Source of the DNA: Oscillospiraceae bacterium
GTDB lineage: Bacteria > Bacillota > Clostridia > UMGS1810
Length of the DNA stretch: 64,000 nt
NCBI GenBank assembly: GCA_015068705.1
Contig: SVJZ01000003.1
Span: forward strand, 1 to 64,000
Direction of reading: 5' to 3'
Both the position numbers and the translations under genes were made by a program. The notes under the pieces were generated by a model, which did not search any database, was not told the origin of the DNA, and saw only the letters and a list, made by a program, of their open reading frames with translations. Below are positions 47,410-55,866 of this stretch, piece by piece. Each line of letters opens with the position of its first letter. Positions within the stretch are counted from its first letter, which is position 1.

Positions 47410-48099
47410 ATGGATAAAACCATTCTGGTTGTAGATGACGAAAAACCGATTGCGGAAATATTGAAGGTAAATTTAGAGAAAAACGGATACAAGGTAATCA
47501 ACGCCTATGACGGCAAGCAGGCGGTGGAATATGCCCTGCGATATGACCCCGACATGATTCTGCTGGACGTGATGCTGCCCGAGATGGACGGCTTTGCGGT
47601 GTGCCGGAAAATACGCGAAACCATGGCAACCCCCATCATCATGCTGACCGCACGCGAAGAAGAGGTGGACAAGGTGTTGGGTCTGGAGCTTGGCGCAGAC
47701 GATTATATGACCAAGCCATTTTCCCTGCGTGAGCTGATGGCCCGTGTAAAAGCAAACCTGCGCCGCACCCAGATGGCATCCGGTGAGGGTGCAGGTGGCG
47801 AAAAGCTTACCTTTGGTGACCTTGCCATTGATTGTGACAAATATGAAGTGAAAAAACGCGGAGAGGTGATTGAACTGACCTTCCGCGAATTTGAGCTGCT
47901 CAAATTCCTTGCCGGACACAAAGGGCGCATTTTTTCCAGAGAAAATCTGCTCAACAAGGTGTGGGACTATGAGTTTTACGGCGATGTGCGCACGGTGGAC
48001 GTTACCATCCGCCGCTTGCGCGAAAAGATTGAGGACAATCCCAGTTCGCCCGAATATATCATTACCAAGCGAGGTGTGGGCTACTATTTTGGTAGCTGA
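47410..48099 (+). CDS. walR: Response regulator WalR
   Basis: An OmpR-type response regulator of 229 aa. Receiver domain: [10 protein letters not shown], phospho-Asp in [11 protein letters not shown], Lys in YMTKPF. The winged-helix DNA-binding domain ends with [18 protein letters not shown] and the KRGVGYYF tail. The neighbouring histidine kinase and YycHI genes identify it as the essential WalR/YycF, which controls cell wall hydrolases. The longer frame upstream is rejected; the start is [11 protein letters not shown]. Confidence 0.93.
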   Translation: MDKTILVVDDEKPIAEILKVNLEKNGYKVINAYDGKQAVEYALRYDPDMILLDVMLPEMDGFAVCRKIRETMATPIIMLTAREEEVDKVLGLELGADDYMTKPFSLRELMARVKANLRRTQMASGEGAGGEKLTFGDLAIDCDKYEVKKRGEVIELTFREFELLKFLAGHKGRIFSRENLLNKVWDYEFYGDVRTVDVTIRRLREKIEDNPSSPEYIITKRGVGYYFGS

Positions 48100-48101
48100 G
48101 T

Positions 48102-49865
48102 ATGTTTAAGAGCATTCGTTATAAAATTGTGATCATGTTTGTGCTGCTGACGGTATCCATCATCATTGTAATCGGCACCTTTATGACCGGCTCGGTGGAT
48201 TCGTTTTACAGCAGAGAATTTGTGGACATGATGGGCAATGTATTTCACGACGAATATGTGGACCGGCTGCGGGATATGGCATCTCGCGGCGAGTCGGCGA
48301 GCGCTCTTTACGACAGTGTGTATAACTATGCCGGACAAATCGGAGTGGACTCATTCCGAAACTGTTATCTGTTGGACGGGGCAACCGGAAAATCTGTGGT
48401 GGGCTCTGATCCGGTGCTTGCGGCGACACTGGAGGCATCGCCCAACATCATTGCCGCCATGCGCGGACGGTTGGGATGCGAAATCAACGCCGGTTATATG
48501 GACTATGCCGTGCCCATCTTAAACGGGGACACGGTGCAATATATTGTATATGTAAAGGACAGTAAAGAAGAATCCAGTACCATTTTGAAAAACATTTTTT
48601 CCATCATCATGCAGGCGCTTTTACTGGGGCTTGCCATTTCGGTGGTATTTGGGATGCTCCTTTCGGGCACCATTACCTCGCCCATTCATTCGCTTACCCA
48701 GAAAGCGACCAAGATTGCGGCAGGCGATTTTGATATTACCATAGACGTGCGCTCGCAGGATGAAATCGGGCAACTGACCGAGAGTTTTAACTCCATGGCG
48801 GGCGAAATCAAGGAAAACCTTTCTGCCATCCGCAGTGAGAAGGACAAGCTGGAAACCATTCTGCTCTACATGAACGATGGCGTTATTGCGTTTGATTCGG
48901 AGGGACGGATTATCCACTCCAACCCGGCGGCACGCCGGATGCTCCGCATTGGCGGAAGTGAGCAGTTTGACCGCGTGTTTGAGGGGCTGGAAATCTCCTT
49001 TGCACAGCTGGGATTTTTGGAGCATTACAAGAGCCTGGAGGAAAGCTTTGAGCGCGGTGGCACCGAGATTAAGGCGTATTTTGCAACCTTTCAGGCCGAC
49101 GACCATTCCACCGGTGCGGTTGTGGTGCTGCAAGACATTACCAAGCAACAAAAACTCGAACGTGCACGGCGCGAATTTGTGGCGAATGTATCCCACGAGC
49201 TGCGTACTCCCATCACCGCCATCAAGAGTTATGCCGAAACCATGCTCTTTTCATTGGAGGACAGTGAACCGGACTGGGAGCAGTTTGGCTCCTTCCTTGG
49301 GGTAATCAACGACGAATCCGACCGCATGGCGCGGCTGATTAAGGATTTGCTGCTTTTGTCGCGATTGGACAACGGACGGTTGGAGCTCAAATGCAAGCCG
49401 TTTGATCTGGCGGTGCTCATTGCGGATGTAACCGCAAAGCTGGGCATTACTGCAAAGGAAAAGCACCAGACTCTCACCTATCAGCCCACCAACAACCTGC
49501 CCATTTTCTGCGGCGATCGTGACCGTGTGGCGCAGGTGCTTATCAACATCATTTCCAATGCGCTCAAATACACGCCGGAGCATGGTGAAATCAGCGTGAC
49601 CAGTATGTATCTGTATGATGCCATCTATGTGAAAATCCGCGACAACGGCATTGGCATTCCCGAAAAGGATTTAGAGCACATCTTTGAACGCTTCTTCCGT
49701 GTGGACAAGGCGCGTTCGCGCGAGATGGGCGGCACCGGTCTGGGGCTTGCCATTTCCAAGGAGATTGTGGAGTCGCACGGGGGCACCATTTCCATTGTAA
49801 GCCGCGTGGGAGAAGGAACCGAGGTTACGGTGCGGTTCCCCTGCAAGGAGAATTTGTCAAGCTAA
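48102..49865 (+). CDS. walK: Sensor histidine kinase WalK
   Basis: A 587-residue kinase: a membrane span near residues 10-28, an extracytoplasmic domain of about 130 residues, a second span (about 163-186), HAMP (about 188-240), PAS domain (about 250-345), then the HisKA with VSHELRTPITAIKSYAE and the ATPase with DNGIGIPEKDLEHIFERF and GGTGLGLAISKEIVESHGG. This order matches WalK. It starts 2 nt after walR. Confidence 0.95.
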   Translation: MFKSIRYKIVIMFVLLTVSIIIVIGTFMTGSVDSFYSREFVDMMGNVFHDEYVDRLRDMASRGESASALYDSVYNYAGQIGVDSFRNCYLLDGATGKSVVGSDPVLAATLEASPNIIAAMRGRLGCEINAGYMDYAVPILNGDTVQYIVYVKDSKEESSTILKNIFSIIMQALLLGLAISVVFGMLLSGTITSPIHSLTQKATKIAAGDFDITIDVRSQDEIGQLTESFNSMAGEIKENLSAIRSEKDKLETILLYMNDGVIAFDSEGRIIHSNPAARRMLRIGGSEQFDRVFEGLEISFAQLGFLEHYKSLEESFERGGTEIKAYFATFQADDHSTGAVVVLQDITKQQKLERARREFVANVSHELRTPITAIKSYAETMLFSLEDSEPDWEQFGSFLGVINDESDRMARLIKDLLLLSRLDNGRLELKCKPFDLAVLIADVTAKLGITAKEKHQTLTYQPTNNLPIFCGDRDRVAQVLINIISNALKYTPEHGEISVTSMYLYDAIYVKIRDNGIGIPEKDLEHIFERFFRVDKARSREMGGTGLGLAISKEIVESHGGTISIVSRVGEGTEVTVRFPCKENLSS

Positions 49866-49887
49866 TTTAATTCTGCCGTAATATGTT

Positions 49888-49909
49888 TGTAACATTTGTG
49901 TTGTATAAT
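49888..49909 (+). promoter_or_regulatory. Promoter with WalR-like box
   Basis: TGTAAC-ATTTG-TGTTGT (49888-49904) matches the two-hexamer WalR box with one mismatch and partly overlaps the -10 element TATAAT (49904-49909). It lies right after walK and upstream of the secreted protein gene. Confidence 0.45.
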
Positions 49910-49963
49910 GATATCAAGTCGAATTGGCTTTCGATATATTCTGAATTTTATGAGGTGATTTTC

Positions 49964-50437
49964 ATGCGTCGATTTTACAAATCTATCTTAACCGCAGTGC
50001 TGGCGCTTGTGATATGTGTGTTGCCCTTGTGCAGCTTTGCATCCCCTGAGGTTTTGCCGGCAAGCTACGGCGGAACGGTGGATTATCTGATCAACATCAA
50101 AAACCCCGACACCGTAACCTCCACCACTTCCACCCGCACCTATGTGCTTTCGGCAGTAGGACTTCCGGGCACCACGGTTACCCTCTATTCCATGGGGGCA
50201 GACGGGCAGTATTACAAAATGTATGCAGATGGTGTTGCACTCGAATCGGTGATTGGCGCAAGCGGTCTGTATGCGCAGCAGATTACCCTGCTGGACGGCA
50301 CAAATACCATTCTGGTGCGGTGTGCAACCGATGCCGGCGAAGAACAGGGTGTGCATCTGTATATCAACCTGCTGGGTCAGGGCTTCCTCGACAAGCTCAA
50401 AGCCTTTACGGTTGACATTACCAACACGTTCAATTAA
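49964..50437 (+). CDS. Secreted protein of unknown function in the walRK locus
   Basis: A 157-residue protein with an N-terminal signal peptide (MRRFYKS, hydrophobic core, cleavage near CSFAS). The mature part is beta-rich and Thr-rich (a TSTTSTRTYVLSAVG stretch), perhaps an Ig-like or Big-type fold. I recognise no family. It sits where B. subtilis has nothing, between walK and yycH. GAGGTGA lies before the ATG at 49964; the upstream 27 codons are not used. A WalR-like box precedes it. Confidence 0.7.
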   Translation: MRRFYKSILTAVLALVICVLPLCSFASPEVLPASYGGTVDYLINIKNPDTVTSTTSTRTYVLSAVGLPGTTVTLYSMGADGQYYKMYADGVALESVIGASGLYAQQITLLDGTNTILVRCATDAGEEQGVHLYINLLGQGFLDKLKAFTVDITNTFN

Positions 50438-50451
50438 TCTGGGAGAAACCG

Positions 50452-51870
50452 ATGAAGAAGGAATCTGTGAAAACCTGTCTTCTGGTCTTTTTGGTGTGCA
50501 GTAGTATTTTTCTGACAATTCATAAGTGGTACCGTGAAAAATTATGGCCTGATGGCTATAATTTTTTTGCTACTATCGGGAATCATTTGCGGTTAACACC
50601 ACCACTCAAGAGCACACTGACCAAGGAGAGCGTTTCCTATCCGAAACGCATTACCGTAAGTAATATTGAAACTGAAAAACGCAGTGTGTATATGCCGGAC
50701 AGCAGCCGCGCCACCGAGCTTACCGCGCAGGTGAAGGAAATCCTGCGCAACGCCCTCGTCAGCGACAATGTGACGGTGGCGGAGGATAGTGCCCAGTGGG
50801 AAAATGCGCTCCAGTCCAAGTCCATTTATGTGGAGTATCCCGTGGCATTTGACACTGCGATTTTTGCTAGTATTTTAGAATTGGAACTCTCTCCCACACC
50901 GGCGGCGAAATTGGTGCGGGAATTTATCATATCCGGCGCAGACACCGTTTCCTCTGCGGTAACGGTATATGTGCGGGATGCAGGCACGGGTCAGGTGTAT
51001 GTGGCACCGGTGCGCTATGACAAGCAGCAGCTTATTTCCATGATTGACACCTATGCAACCGATTCCATTGGGGATCATCGTTTTTCGGTGGAACTCAAAT
51101 TCAACGATGCCGGCGGTGGCATCAATGACGGGCAGGTGCAGCAGAGCGTGGTGCTTTCGCCCAATGTATTGCTGGCACTGCGCGAGCAGCCCTATCCGAT
51201 GGTTAAGGAAACCAATCTGCTCTTTGACCACGAATATAAAGAGGAGTTGGTGCAAAACATACTGATTGCGTTCGGGTTTAACACCTCGGGCATCCGCCGG
51301 TATGTGGAAAGCGACAATTCACTAGTGTATGTGGAAAACTACGGTACCATCAAGCTACACGAAAACGGTTGGATGGAATACCGTGCGCTGGACGCTGAAA
51401 AGGGGTTTGCCCTGTCGGCAGAGAGCGGCGCAACCCAGTATGACAGTTTTATCTCGGCGATTGACTTTGTAAATAGCCTCTGGGAGGAGGCGGTACCGGG
51501 GATTCCTCTAAACCTCAACCTTTCTTCTAATGTGACGGATGAAAAAAACAAGGCATTTTCGGTGTATCTGGATTATTCGGCAGGTGGTGCAAAAATCAGC
51601 GATCCGGTTAGTCATGCCATTGAAATTCAGATTGTAAACAACCGGATTGTGTCTTACAAGCAAAAGTTTGCCTATTTTGAAACAACCGACGAAATGGCGC
51701 GGTACAGTACCGCAATCGATGCCATCAATCTGTTGCTCTCCCAGCAAAGACCGGATGTAACCCAGATCAACGACATCTTTATGGTGTATGATTTTTCGGG
51801 AAGCACCCTGTGGCGTCCCACCTGGGCGGCGAGAACGGGCAGCGGAGAGGAATTTGTAATCGGGCATTGA
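50452..51870 (+). CDS. WalK activity regulator YycH-like, probable 3' frameshift
   Basis: A 472-residue protein with one N-terminal membrane span and a large outer domain, in the position of yycH. In B. subtilis YycH and YycI bind WalK and damp its activity. The C-terminus may be altered: past the stop TGA, in the +1 frame, an open stretch continues GIDGGGERLDLALRKGELDG and runs to TAG at 51947-51949, inside the GTAG of a REP unit. One base less near 51865 would join the two. Identity rests on size, context and topology. Confidence 0.75.
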   Translation: MKKESVKTCLLVFLVCSSIFLTIHKWYREKLWPDGYNFFATIGNHLRLTPPLKSTLTKESVSYPKRITVSNIETEKRSVYMPDSSRATELTAQVKEILRNALVSDNVTVAEDSAQWENALQSKSIYVEYPVAFDTAIFASILELELSPTPAAKLVREFIISGADTVSSAVTVYVRDAGTGQVYVAPVRYDKQQLISMIDTYATDSIGDHRFSVELKFNDAGGGINDGQVQQSVVLSPNVLLALREQPYPMVKETNLLFDHEYKEELVQNILIAFGFNTSGIRRYVESDNSLVYVENYGTIKLHENGWMEYRALDAEKGFALSAESGATQYDSFISAIDFVNSLWEEAVPGIPLNLNLSSNVTDEKNKAFSVYLDYSAGGAKISDPVSHAIEIQIVNNRIVSYKQKFAYFETTDEMARYSTAIDAINLLLSQQRPDVTQINDIFMVYDFSGSTLWRPTWAARTGSGEEFVIGH

Positions 51871-51945
51871 CGGGGGCGGCGAACGGCTTGATCTTGCCTT
51901 GCGAAAGGGCGAGTTGGACGGTGATTCCTATTATGTAAAATGGTC

Positions 51946-52014
51946 GTAGGGGCGGATGCCTATGTTCGCTCGCAAGGAATGATGTTACGGGTCGATGCGG
52001 GCATCGACCCCTAC
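51946..52014. repeat. REP pair in the yycH-yycI gap
   Basis: A plus-strand unit at 51946-51972 (GTAGGGG, imperfect stem) and a minus-strand class C unit at 51988-52014 (stem GGGTCGATG/CATCGACCC, ends CCCCTAC). The feet are at the outer ends. Confidence 0.75.
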
Positions 52015-52060
52015 CATATTTGTCTGAGTAATAAAATTTTAGAACCATAACAAACGGGAG

Positions 52061-52828
52061 GTGTGCGGTATGAATTGGGAAAAACTGAAAACATTTTTGA
52101 TTTTTCTGTTTTTGGGGATCAATATTTTCTTGATTGCCACCAACCTGCACTCCTTTTATACTGAATCCATCATCAGCCGTGAAACGGTTTCGGATACGGT
52201 GTCGCTCCTTGCCCAAAAGGGGATTTCGGTGGAGCCGGACATCATTCCCCGTTCGGTGGAAAGTCTGGAAAATATCATTCTGACCAATATTTTATTTGAA
52301 AATGATCAAATCACCCGTGCACAGACGGGAGAACAGTTTGCACATCCCATGGATTGGGGTGAGGTTACCGAAAACAGTGCCAAAGACGAGGCAAAACGGG
52401 CGGCAAAACGCATGGGATTGGAGTATGCGCAGGCCTTTTCGCCCCGTAAAACCGAGGGGGGCATTGTGGTGGAGCTGGGCCAGCAAATCCGGGGGATTAC
52501 GGTGTTTGACAGTGTGGCGCAGGCGGTGTTTGCAAACGGAACGGCAACCCTTTCGGGAACATGGTATGTGCCCGAAGTGCTTCCCCGTAAGGCGAGCGCA
52601 GATGATTCGGAAAAGGTGTATATTACCGGTGTGTTGATTGATTTTATCGGCAATCCCGACCGCGCGGCGCAAACGCAGATTACCGGAATTGATTTTGGAT
52701 ATCGGATTCCCACCTACGAATCGGGAATGTCGCACAAACAGGTGACGGCGGTGCCATGCTACCGGCTTACCACTGCCGACGGCAACCGATATGATTATAA
52801 CGCAAAAACAGGGGAATATATCCGGTAG
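52061..52828 (+). CDS. Two-component regulatory protein YycI-like
   Basis: A 255-residue membrane-anchored protein with one N-terminal span (MNWEKLKTFLIFLFLGINIFL) and an extracytoplasmic domain, matching YycI in topology, size and position after yycH. It is predicted to join YycH at the WalK sensor. The YycH-YycI gap (190 bp) is much larger than in related loci because of the REP pair. Confidence 0.8.
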   Translation: MCGMNWEKLKTFLIFLFLGINIFLIATNLHSFYTESIISRETVSDTVSLLAQKGISVEPDIIPRSVESLENIILTNILFENDQITRAQTGEQFAHPMDWGEVTENSAKDEAKRAAKRMGLEYAQAFSPRKTEGGIVVELGQQIRGITVFDSVAQAVFANGTATLSGTWYVPEVLPRKASADDSEKVYITGVLIDFIGNPDRAAQTQITGIDFGYRIPTYESGMSHKQVTAVPCYRLTTADGNRYDYNAKTGEYIR

Positions 52829-52852
52829 GTTACAACATAGGAGGGTTTTGAC

Positions 52853-54181
52853 ATGAAGAAAAAATGGATGGTTGCCCTTGTGGCGCTGATGTGCAGTGTG
52901 GTTGTTTCGCTTACGGCATGGGCAACCGCGCCGGAAGATGTTGTGGTAAGCCTGCAGATTGACAATCCATGGATGCAGGTAAATGGCGAAACAGAGGAGA
53001 TTGACCCGGGCAGAGGAACCAGTCCGCTTGTGACCGACGGGCGTACTCTGGTGCCCATTCGTGCGATTATTGAAGCGTTTGGCGGTACGGTGGGCTGGGA
53101 CGGAGATACCCAAACCGTTTCTCTTGCCATGGAGGGTGACATTGTTACCCTGGTGATAGACAGTCACACTGCGTATCGCAACAAGGACGCACATACGTTG
53201 GATGTTGCCCCTGCGGTGATGAACGACCGCACCATGCTCCCCATTCGTTTTGTGGCGGAGAGTTTTGACCTTGGTGTGGCGTGGGACGGCGGCACCAATA
53301 CGGTGTGGGTACTCCGCAACGGTATGGATGCGGAGGAATATGACTACCTGATGCGCGAGGTGCCTGCATATAGCGGTGCGGCGTGGGTCGAGATGAACGG
53401 AAATGTGCCCATGTTTGACCCCTATGAAGTGATACCGGCGTCCTTTGAATATTACAGTGCGCAGGATGGGATGGGTCGGTGTGATGTGTGCATGGCATCG
53501 GTTGCAGAAGATATCATGCCCACCGGCGAACGGGAGAGCATCAGCTCGGTTACCCCTACCGGTTGGATCAATGCAAAGTATGATGTGGTGGCAGGAGGCT
53601 ATCTTTACAATCGTTGCCATTTAATCGGATACCAGCTTACCGGCGAAAATGCCAATCCGCGCAATCTCATTACCGGAACAAGGCATCTTAACATCGAGGG
53701 AATGTTACCCTTTGAAAATCAAGTGGACGATTATATCGAACGAACAGGAAACCATGTGATGTATCGGGTGACGCCGCTTTTTATCGGCAACAATCAGGTG
53801 GCAAACGGTGTGCTGATGGAGGGGTATTCGGTGGAGGATAACGGACGCGGTGTATCTTTTTGTGTGTATTGCTACAACGTGCAACCGGGGATTGCCATTG
53901 ATTATACCACCGGAGCGAGCAGCTTGGAAGGTGTGACAGAGCAGACCGATTGGAGCGACAATCAGGAAGGCGCATATGGTGATTGGCAAGGCGGCACCGC
54001 TCAGACCGATTGGTATGATGATGCAGGAAATGAGCCGGATGTGCAATCGAGTGGAATATACCGCACTCCCACCGGAAAGAGATATCACCTTGACCCGGAT
54101 TGCGGCGGAAAGAACAGTTATCCGGTTACCCTGGACGAGGCACTGGGTGCGGGACTTACTCCTTGTAAAAAGTGTGCGTGA
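52853..54181 (+). CDS. Secreted stalk-domain nuclease
   Basis: A 442-residue secreted protein in three parts. After a signal peptide, a copper amine oxidase N-terminal-like stalk domain is present (two VPIRAIIEAFGGTVGWD and LPIRFVAESFDLGVAWD repeats). Then a DNA/RNA non-specific endonuclease domain (about residues 195-345) with YNRCHLIGYQLTGENANPRN and LITGTRHLN. Last, a C-terminal Cys-rich module with YHLDPDCG...CKKCA resembling an Ada-type zinc domain found on other secreted nucleases. It probably degrades external nucleic acid at the cell surface. Confidence 0.85.
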   Translation: MKKKWMVALVALMCSVVVSLTAWATAPEDVVVSLQIDNPWMQVNGETEEIDPGRGTSPLVTDGRTLVPIRAIIEAFGGTVGWDGDTQTVSLAMEGDIVTLVIDSHTAYRNKDAHTLDVAPAVMNDRTMLPIRFVAESFDLGVAWDGGTNTVWVLRNGMDAEEYDYLMREVPAYSGAAWVEMNGNVPMFDPYEVIPASFEYYSAQDGMGRCDVCMASVAEDIMPTGERESISSVTPTGWINAKYDVVAGGYLYNRCHLIGYQLTGENANPRNLITGTRHLNIEGMLPFENQVDDYIERTGNHVMYRVTPLFIGNNQVANGVLMEGYSVEDNGRGVSFCVYCYNVQPGIAIDYTTGASSLEGVTEQTDWSDNQEGAYGDWQGGTAQTDWYDDAGNEPDVQSSGIYRTPTGKRYHLDPDCGGKNSYPVTLDEALGAGLTPCKKCA

Positions 54182-54206
54182 GTAAGCGAAGGTTAAATGG
54201 TATTTT

Positions 54207-54253
54207 GTAGGGGGCGGCTTGTATTTCGGGCTGTCGAGGACGCCAGCCCCTAC
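54207..54253. repeat. REP pair, left half degenerate
   Basis: The minus-strand class A unit at 54227-54253 has stem GGGCTG/CAGCCC and ends CCCCTAC. The left arm starts GTAGGGG at 54207 but its hairpin is lost. Confidence 0.7.
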
Positions 54254-54374
54254 ATTTTTAGATGAAATCGGTATTTGCATGCGGGAAATCCGCTTGACGG
54301 AAGAAGAATTTTGCGGTAAAATAAACGAGATAATATGGTTTATAATATGAAATGAAAATATGGAGGGAAATAAT

Positions 54375-54716
54375 ATGGGCAGACCGAGAATGCCGATGGG
54401 CGGCATGGGAAACATGAACAGCATGATCAAGCAGGCACAGAAAATGCAGCAGGATATGCTGAAAATGCAGGAAGAAATGGAGCAAACCGATTTTGAGGCG
54501 AGTGCAGGCGGCGGCATGGTGAGTGTGACCGTGACCGGCAAAAAGGAAATCAAGGCAATTTCCATCAATCCCGAGGCGGTTGACCCGGACGATGTGGAGA
54601 TGCTCCAAGATCTTATCCTGGTGGCGGTGAACGACGCACTCAAAAAAGTGGATGATGCCAACGCGCAAAAAATGGGGGCGCTCACGGGCGGATTGAACAT
54701 CCCCGGAATGTTTTAA
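54375..54716 (+). CDS. Nucleoid-associated protein YbaB/EbfC
   Basis: A 113-residue YbaB protein. The N-terminus [25 protein letters not shown] and the core [23 protein letters not shown] are diagnostic. It binds DNA as a dimer and is normally next to dnaX and recR, but both are absent here. GGAGGG lies 7 nt before the ATG at 54375. Confidence 0.93.
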   Translation: MGRPRMPMGGMGNMNSMIKQAQKMQQDMLKMQEEMEQTDFEASAGGGMVSVTVTGKKEIKAISINPEAVDPDDVEMLQDLILVAVNDALKKVDDANAQKMGALTGGLNIPGMF

Positions 54717-54724
54717 ATTTAATA

Positions 54725-54797
54725 AAAAATCCCTGCGGAACGGGTCGTTTTCGCAGGGATTTTTGCGTGTGCGGCACTTTGGTGCCGGACACGCAAA
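54725..54797 (+). terminator. Double terminator after ybaB
   Basis: AAATCCCTGCG/CGCAGGGATTT with T5 (54725-54765), overlapped by a second hairpin GCGTGT-G-CGGCAC/GTGCCG-G-ACACGC (54764-54794). Confidence 0.75.
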
Positions 54798-54839
54798 AAA
54801 ATGGAAAATGCGCATCGACACAACTTGACATAATCCTTT

Positions 54840-55100
54840 ATGAAACCTGCCCCATGGGGTGAGTTTCATCCACATTTCCACAGGTTTATCCACAAAATTG
54901 CTCCCATTCCATGGGTGTTCCACGGATTTATCCACATTTTTTACACAAAAAAGTGACTTTTCCACAGAAGTTATCCACACCAATATTCCTTTTATTTCCA
55001 GTAATTAAATGGTAAAAATTACATTTTTTATGTAAAAAATGAAGGAAATTTTTCAAAAAAAATGAAAAAAATTTGAAAAAACACTTGACAAGTCACGGGG
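54840..55100. other. Cluster of perfect DnaA boxes next to an AT-rich tract
   Basis: Three perfect TTATCCACA boxes in the same orientation (54886-54894, 54928-54936, 54971-54979) with several near-matches between them, followed by a strongly AT-rich stretch (about 54985-55085). No gene is present in the 546-bp gap between ybaB and ctsR. It could be a DnaA titration or regulatory site; with dnaA 44 kb away it is not the classical origin. Confidence 0.65.
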
Positions 55101-55176
55101 GTGGCTTGGCACCTTGCTTTGCGCCCAAACACAAAAATTTTTTTGTGTGGAAATAAAAATTTTTTGAAAAAAAGAC

Positions 55177-55239
55177 TTGACAAAAACAGTGGTTCGGTAG
55201 TATAATGCACTCGAAAGGTCAAAGAAAGTCAAAGTCAAA
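55177..55239 (+). promoter_or_regulatory. ctsR promoter and CtsR operator
   Basis: TTGACA (55177-55182) and TATAAT (55201-55206) are 18 bp apart. Just downstream, GGTCAAA-gaa-AGTCAAA (55217-55233) with a third partial GTCAAAT matches the heptad direct repeat bound by CtsR, so the operon is autoregulated. Confidence 0.85.
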
Positions 55240-55262
55240 TTTTGACGAATGGAGGTGTGGGC

Positions 55263-55712
55263 GTGAAAATCAGTGACAGTATTGAAATGTTTATTCGGCA
55301 GATGTTGGATGCCGAAAGCAGTGTGGAATTGAAACGCAACGAACTGGCATCCTATTTCAACTGTGTTCCGTCCCAGATCAATTATGTAATTTCCACCCGT
55401 TTTACCACCGAACGGGGCTACACGGTGGAGAGCCGGCGTGGGGGCGGTGGATACATCAAGATTAGCCGTGTTCCGTCGGGCGGAAATGTTGCCCTGATGC
55501 ATATTGTCAATGCAATTGGTGATAATTTAGACAGTCTGACTGCCGAGGCGATTGTGCGAAACCTTTATCACAACGGCGACCTCTCGGCACGCGAGGTGAA
55601 AATTATTTTGGCGGCGTGCTCGGATAATACCCTTGGGAGAGTGGCAGATGGTGTCGCAAGGAACCGATTGCGTGCGGATATGTTTAAGACCATATTGGTG
55701 AATCTGGTATGA
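55263..55712 (+). CDS. ctsR: Heat-shock repressor CtsR
   Basis: A 149-residue winged-helix repressor of clp genes. The N-terminus KISDSIEMFIRQML, the DNA-contact segment FNCVPSQINYVISTRFT, the RGGGGYIKI wing (with the Gly-rich loop that senses heat) and the C-terminal dimer region are present. The GTG at 55263 has GGAGGTG 7 nt upstream. Its last 67 bp are duplicated just downstream. Confidence 0.96.
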   Translation: MKISDSIEMFIRQMLDAESSVELKRNELASYFNCVPSQINYVISTRFTTERGYTVESRRGGGGYIKISRVPSGGNVALMHIVNAIGDNLDSLTAEAIVRNLYHNGDLSAREVKIILAACSDNTLGRVADGVARNRLRADMFKTILVNLV

Positions 55713-55816
55713 TATTTATGTGATGTTTTTAAAAAAACATCACGGGAGAGGCAGATGGTGTCGCAAGGAACCGATTGCGTGCGGATATGTTTAAGACCAT
55801 ATTGGTGAATTTGGTG
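55643..55816 (+). repeat. Duplicated 3' end of ctsR
   Basis: The segment 55643-55709 recurs at 55750-55816 with only a few changes (offset 107 bp). Between the copies lies an A/T hairpin TGATGTTTTT/AAAAACATCA (55721-55742). The second copy runs to a TAG stop that is the start of a REP unit (55816). Confidence 0.8.
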
Positions 55817-55842
55817 TAGGGGCTGGCGTTCCCGACAGCCCG
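55816..55842 (+). repeat. REP unit, class A
   Basis: Starts GTAGGGG, stem GGGCTG/CAGCCC, loop gcgttcccga. It lies directly at the end of the second copy of the ctsR tail. Confidence 0.75.
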
Positions 55843-55866
55843 ATTATGGAAAGGGAGGTTTTACTT

